64,000 nucleotides of DNA. Origin: DATAPE01 sp034667525. Its GTDB lineage: Bacteria; Actinomycetota; CADDZG01; WHSQ01. This document shows, one piece after another, positions 61,087 to 64,000 of the stretch. The notes beneath the pieces are model-generated. The model was given only the letters and a program-made list of their open reading frames with translations. It was not told where the DNA came from and searched no databases. The stretch lies in the NCBI GenBank assembly GCA_034667525.1, contig JAXDJO010000013.1:1-64000 (forward strand), in the 5' to 3' direction. A program made the translations under genes and the position numbers. Position 1 is the first letter of the stretch; each line of letters starts with the position of its first letter.

Positions 61087-62541
61087 GTGAGTCAGCATCG
61101 GGAGACCGTCGAAACCGATATCCCAGCGCGGATGGATCGGCTTCCCTGGAGCCGGTGGCACTGGATGGTGGTGTTTGCCCTCGGGATCACATGGCTTCTG
61201 GATGGCCTCGAGGTCACGATCGTCGGCGCGATCGCTGCCGTTCTGGTCAAGCCCCAGACACTCGGACTGTCGACGGGCGAGATCGGCCTCGCCGGCTCGG
61301 TCTACGTTGCAGGGAACGTAGTGGGGGCCGTCATGTTCGGATACATGACCGACCGTCTCGGCCGAAAGCGGTTGTTTCAGTGGACGCTCGTCATCTATCT
61401 CCTTGCGACCGTGGCAACCGCCTTTTCGTGGAATGCCCTCAGCTTCCTCGTCTTCAGGTTCATTACCGGTCTCGGCATCGGCGGTGAATACACCGCTATC
61501 AACTCGGCAACCGAAGAGCTCAACCCCGCGCGCGTCCGCGGCATGGTGGAGCTTGCGATCAACGGGAGCTGGTGGCTCGGCACTGCTGTTGGAGCAGTCT
61601 CCAGCCTGATCCTTCTGAACCCAAAGATCGTCGCCGTGACCCTGGGTTGGCGTCTCGCCTTCGCCCTGGGGGCGATCCTGGCGGTGGCGGTCCTGATGAT
61701 CCGGCGGTTGCTTCCGGAGAGCCCTCGCTGGCTCATGAGTCATGGGCGCGTTGATGAGGCAGAAAAGATAGTGGCGGAGATCGAAGACCAGGTTCGCGGC
61801 TACACGGGTCAACGCGATCTTCCGGACTACGAAGGCACGATCGAGATGACGCAGCGAGAGCGGACTCCCCTAGGAGAGATCTTCAGCGCGATGTTCAAGG
61901 ACAATCTGAGCCGGACGATCCTGGGTATCGGATTGATGATCGGCCAGACCTTCTTCTATAACGCCGTCTTCTTCACCTTTGGGCTGACGTTGACTACGTT
62001 CTTCAAAGTGCCCGCCGGTGATATCGGCTACTACATCTTTGCTTTTGCCGTCGGCAATTTCCTCGGCCCCCTCACCCTCGGGAGGTTGTTCGACGTCGTC
62101 GGGCGTAAGCCGATGATCGCCGGAACTTATATCGCCTCCGGAGTTCTTCTGGCTATCACGGGTTTTCTCTTCAAGAATGGCTCCCTGAGCAACGTCAGCA
62201 TCACTGCTTGGTGGTCGGCGGCTTTCTTCTTTGCGTCCGCGGGCGCGAGCGCGGCATATCTCACTGTCAGCGAGATCTTTCCGCTCGAGATCCGAGCCGT
62301 TGCCATCGCTTTCTTCTACGCGATCGGTAGCGCCATCGGGGGCATCGCAGGACCAATCATCTTTGCAGCTGAGGTGGGAAGTAAGAAGCCCTCCCAGGTC
62401 TTGGTGGGATATCTGATCGCCGGCGCCCTGATGGTCGGAGGAGGGGCGTTGGAGCTTTTGCTCGGTGTTGCGGCCGAGCAGGAAACGCTGGAGGACGTCT
62501 CTGAGCCGCTGGGGGCCAAAGAGGCCGACCGCCGAAACTGA
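61087..62541 (+). CDS. MFS transporter (sugar/metabolite:proton symporter family)
   Basis: A 484-residue transporter with 12 predicted segments. GYMTDRLGRKRLF after helix 2, FRFITGLGIGGEYTAINSATEE at helix 4, LPESPRWLMSHGRVDEAEKI at the central loop and GRLFDVVGRKPMI in the second half are the paired signatures of the sugar porter/SHS-like group. GTG start follows GAGGGGG. The substrate may be a sugar, an aromatic acid or another organic acid. Confidence 0.88.
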   Translation: MSQHRETVETDIPARMDRLPWSRWHWMVVFALGITWLLDGLEVTIVGAIAAVLVKPQTLGLSTGEIGLAGSVYVAGNVVGAVMFGYMTDRLGRKRLFQWTLVIYLLATVATAFSWNALSFLVFRFITGLGIGGEYTAINSATEELNPARVRGMVELAINGSWWLGTAVGAVSSLILLNPKIVAVTLGWRLAFALGAILAVAVLMIRRLLPESPRWLMSHGRVDEAEKIVAEIEDQVRGYTGQRDLPDYEGTIEMTQRERTPLGEIFSAMFKDNLSRTILGIGLMIGQTFFYNAVFFTFGLTLTTFFKVPAGDIGYYIFAFAVGNFLGPLTLGRLFDVVGRKPMIAGTYIASGVLLAITGFLFKNGSLSNVSITAWWSAAFFFASAGASAAYLTVSEIFPLEIRAVAIAFFYAIGSAIGGIAGPIIFAAEVGSKKPSQVLVGYLIAGALMVGGGALELLLGVAAEQETLEDVSEPLGAKEADRRN

Positions 62542-62725
62542 CTCGGCAACTTCCCGGACCTCTCCGCCCCCGGGCGGAGAGGTTGCGGGTTCCTTCTTCA
62601 GAGGCACCGGTAGGTCGCAGAAGTATCGAAGCATCAGTTTTAGGTTGCAAAAGGACTTCTTGCGCATAGGTACCGGCGCGGCGTACGTTGTTCCAAAGCG
62701 AGCTGCTGTCGGAGGTTCACGCTCT

Positions 62726-63799
62726 GTGACGATCGACCTGGAGGAGACGACGGCCCCCTCGGCCGTGATGGGCGCCGAGGCCAAGACGCCCCGCCGGGGC
62801 CAGAAGCGGGTCCATCCACCGTCATTCCCCGAGCTTGTGTACGCGCACTTCGCTTGGTGGAAATCGGTTCATCGACCGAACTCCAACCCCGCCGCGGAAG
62901 CGGGCTATGGGCACATCCTCAGCCGGTTCGAAGAGGCTCATGGCCAGATCGTGGACTCCTATTGGTGCTCGCACGTCGAGAGCGCAGTGGTCCTCACCGA
63001 GAAGAAACCTGCTCTCCGCTGGCGTTCGCCGCAGCTTACGTTTCACCGGGTTACGGACTGGGCCACCAAGAGCCATCCCGATGTAGCGGCGCAGCTACAC
63101 AGATGTGACGAGCTGGCCATCCGGGCCAAAAGCGTTCTCAATGGGGTGCGCCAGCGCATCTGCCTGGAGCTGGTGATGAGTTCAGCTTCGCATCTCCTCG
63201 GGTTGGTCGATGCTCGAGCCGCGCTTTTAGACGAGCAGAAAACCGCGACCGGGCTCGGGCAGGAGCGAGCTCTCCTCGACAAGGTGGATGCCTACTATCG
63301 ACAAGCCGCCAACGGGCAGGCGCAGATCGTTTATTTCGCAGGCATGGCGATCACCGCCGTAGTCGTCTCCGCCCTGGCAGGTGGTTTGTGGCTGTCGTTG
63401 GGCTGGCACAGCTGGATGGCGGCGGTCATTGCAGGTGCGATCGGCGCCGTAGTCAGCGTGATCCAGCGCATCAATGCCGGCAACTTCGACCTGAGCTACG
63501 ACGTGGGGCGGCCTTATGCGTTCTTCCTTGGAGGTCTGCGCCCGCTCATCGGTGCTGCCTTCGCGCTGGCGGTCTCGTTCGCCTTCTCGAGCGGCATGCT
63601 GCATGCGCCCATCTCCGGGAACGATCCGGCGAAGAACCACCTCGCTCTACTTGTGATCGCTTTCTTCGCCGGCTTCAGCGAGCGATGGGCACAAGACACA
63701 CTGGCGACTGCTCTGCCCGCGGCGAGCCTCCATCCGCAGATGTCGAGTGGCGAACCGCCCGTCTCCGATCCCTCGGGACCGTCTCGGCAGGTGCCCTAG
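62726..63799 (+). CDS. Hypothetical protein with C-terminal membrane anchor
   Basis: A 357-residue protein. The first 200 residues are soluble and helical (LVYAHFAWWKSVHR, RSPQLTFHRVTDWATKSHPD, a heptad-rich stretch around RQRICLELVMSSASHLLGL). Two or three hydrophobic segments follow (about 215-260 and 285-305) and AFFAGFSERWAQDTLA near the end. The C-terminal LRPLIGAAFAL and AGFSE segments recur in other bacterial membrane proteins of unknown function. The GTG at 62726 has GGAGG ten bases upstream; the open frame before it overlaps the MFS gene and is not supported. Confidence 0.65.
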   Translation: MTIDLEETTAPSAVMGAEAKTPRRGQKRVHPPSFPELVYAHFAWWKSVHRPNSNPAAEAGYGHILSRFEEAHGQIVDSYWCSHVESAVVLTEKKPALRWRSPQLTFHRVTDWATKSHPDVAAQLHRCDELAIRAKSVLNGVRQRICLELVMSSASHLLGLVDARAALLDEQKTATGLGQERALLDKVDAYYRQAANGQAQIVYFAGMAITAVVVSALAGGLWLSLGWHSWMAAVIAGAIGAVVSVIQRINAGNFDLSYDVGRPYAFFLGGLRPLIGAAFALAVSFAFSSGMLHAPISGNDPAKNHLALLVIAFFAGFSERWAQDTLATALPAASLHPQMSSGEPPVSDPSGPSRQVP

Positions 63800-64000
63800 G
63801 CGATACATCTGACAGAGATTCTGTCGTGCCCTGCGGGGCTGGTTAGCCGGCGGGCTGGCGGCCCCCCGACGCGCGCCATCGCCCACCCCTTCCGTATCGG
63901 CGATCGCACCGCGAGGAACAAACCGGTCCAGTAGGAAGCCCCCAAATAATGCAGCGGTGAGGGGACGTCGATCGTCCATGCGAACAGTTGGTCGGTGCGA
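63796..64000 (-). pseudogene. Partial reading frame running off the right edge, possibly truncated
   Basis: Read from the right edge on the minus strand, one frame continues for 67 codons to a TAG at 63796. It begins TDQLFAWTIDVPSPLHYLGA and continues SYWTGLFLAVRS, a membrane-like start that resembles an actinobacterial hypothetical family. The remaining 25 residues are Arg/Pro/Gly-rich and unlike the start, suggesting a frameshift or truncation. The rest of the gene lies outside the window. Confidence 0.4.

Noticed and set aside
1..64000. CRISPR arrays, insertion sequences, prophage or attachment sites
   Set aside because: No regularly spaced repeats, transposase, integrase or phage structural genes were seen; gene order and style look continuous with chromosomal metabolism.

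Overview
This is a gene-dense, high-GC stretch of bacterial chromosome, most likely from an actinobacterium (Actinomycetota). The clearest marker is a mycothiol-type formaldehyde dehydrogenase followed by its usual MBL-fold partner (53670-55378). Frequent GTG and TTG starts, many 4-base stop/start overlaps, and Tat and lipoprotein export signals fit the same origin. I cannot name a genus. I see no rRNA, tRNA, CRISPR array, insertion sequence or prophage, so this looks like core and metabolic-accessory chromosome rather than a mobile island.

Layout. (1) 1-637 is a gene-free leader with several strong predicted stems. (2) 638-4562 is a translationally coupled exopolysaccharide operon: nucleotide-sugar dehydrogenase, hyaluronan/chitin-synthase-like glycosyltransferase and IcaB/PgaB-like deacetylase. 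(3) 5234-13643 is a divergent gamma-glutamylation cluster for an amine or amino alcohol: permease, SDR and aldehyde dehydrogenase on one side; glutamine-synthetase-like ligase, two amidotransferases, HAD phosphatase and a ParB-like protein on the other. (4) 13652-19601 is an alpha-glucoside ABC uptake and GH13 operon on the minus strand. (5) 19717-22945 holds two sialidase-fold BNR-repeat proteins; the second is coupled to a MoaD/ThiS-like protein ending in Gly-Gly. (6) 24012-38318 is a probable catabolic regulon: Rieske oxygenase, two acyl-CoA dehydrogenases, class III aminotransferase, spermidine/putrescine-type ABC transporter, TetR regulator, FAD oxidoreductase and ADP-forming acyl-CoA synthetase. 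I found three related 16-bp sites, one in front of each transcription unit. (7) 38591-46007 holds a large secreted propeller protein, a small secreted protein and a cyclase/ATPase/TPR signalling protein. (8) 46014-63799 is mixed housekeeping: uronate dehydrogenase, 5'-3' exonuclease, PAP2 and YihY membrane proteins, MsrA, a third BNR protein, formaldehyde detoxification, a stand-alone flavoprotein, MMPL and MFS transporters and small hypotheticals. A truncated reading frame runs off the right edge.

How the parts connect. The most promising possibly undescribed system is the TetR-linked regulon at 24456-38318. The transporter ATPase lies in one operon, the binding protein and permeases in the facing operon, and similar dyad sites precede all units, suggesting coordinated uptake and oxidation of one amine-like substrate. 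The cluster at 5234-12752 has the enzyme set expected for gamma-glutamylation of an amino alcohol such as ethanolamine, because it carries an SDR where a polyamine pathway would carry an amine oxidase. Start positions were chosen by eye from Shine-Dalgarno spacing and domain position; doubtful ones are flagged.
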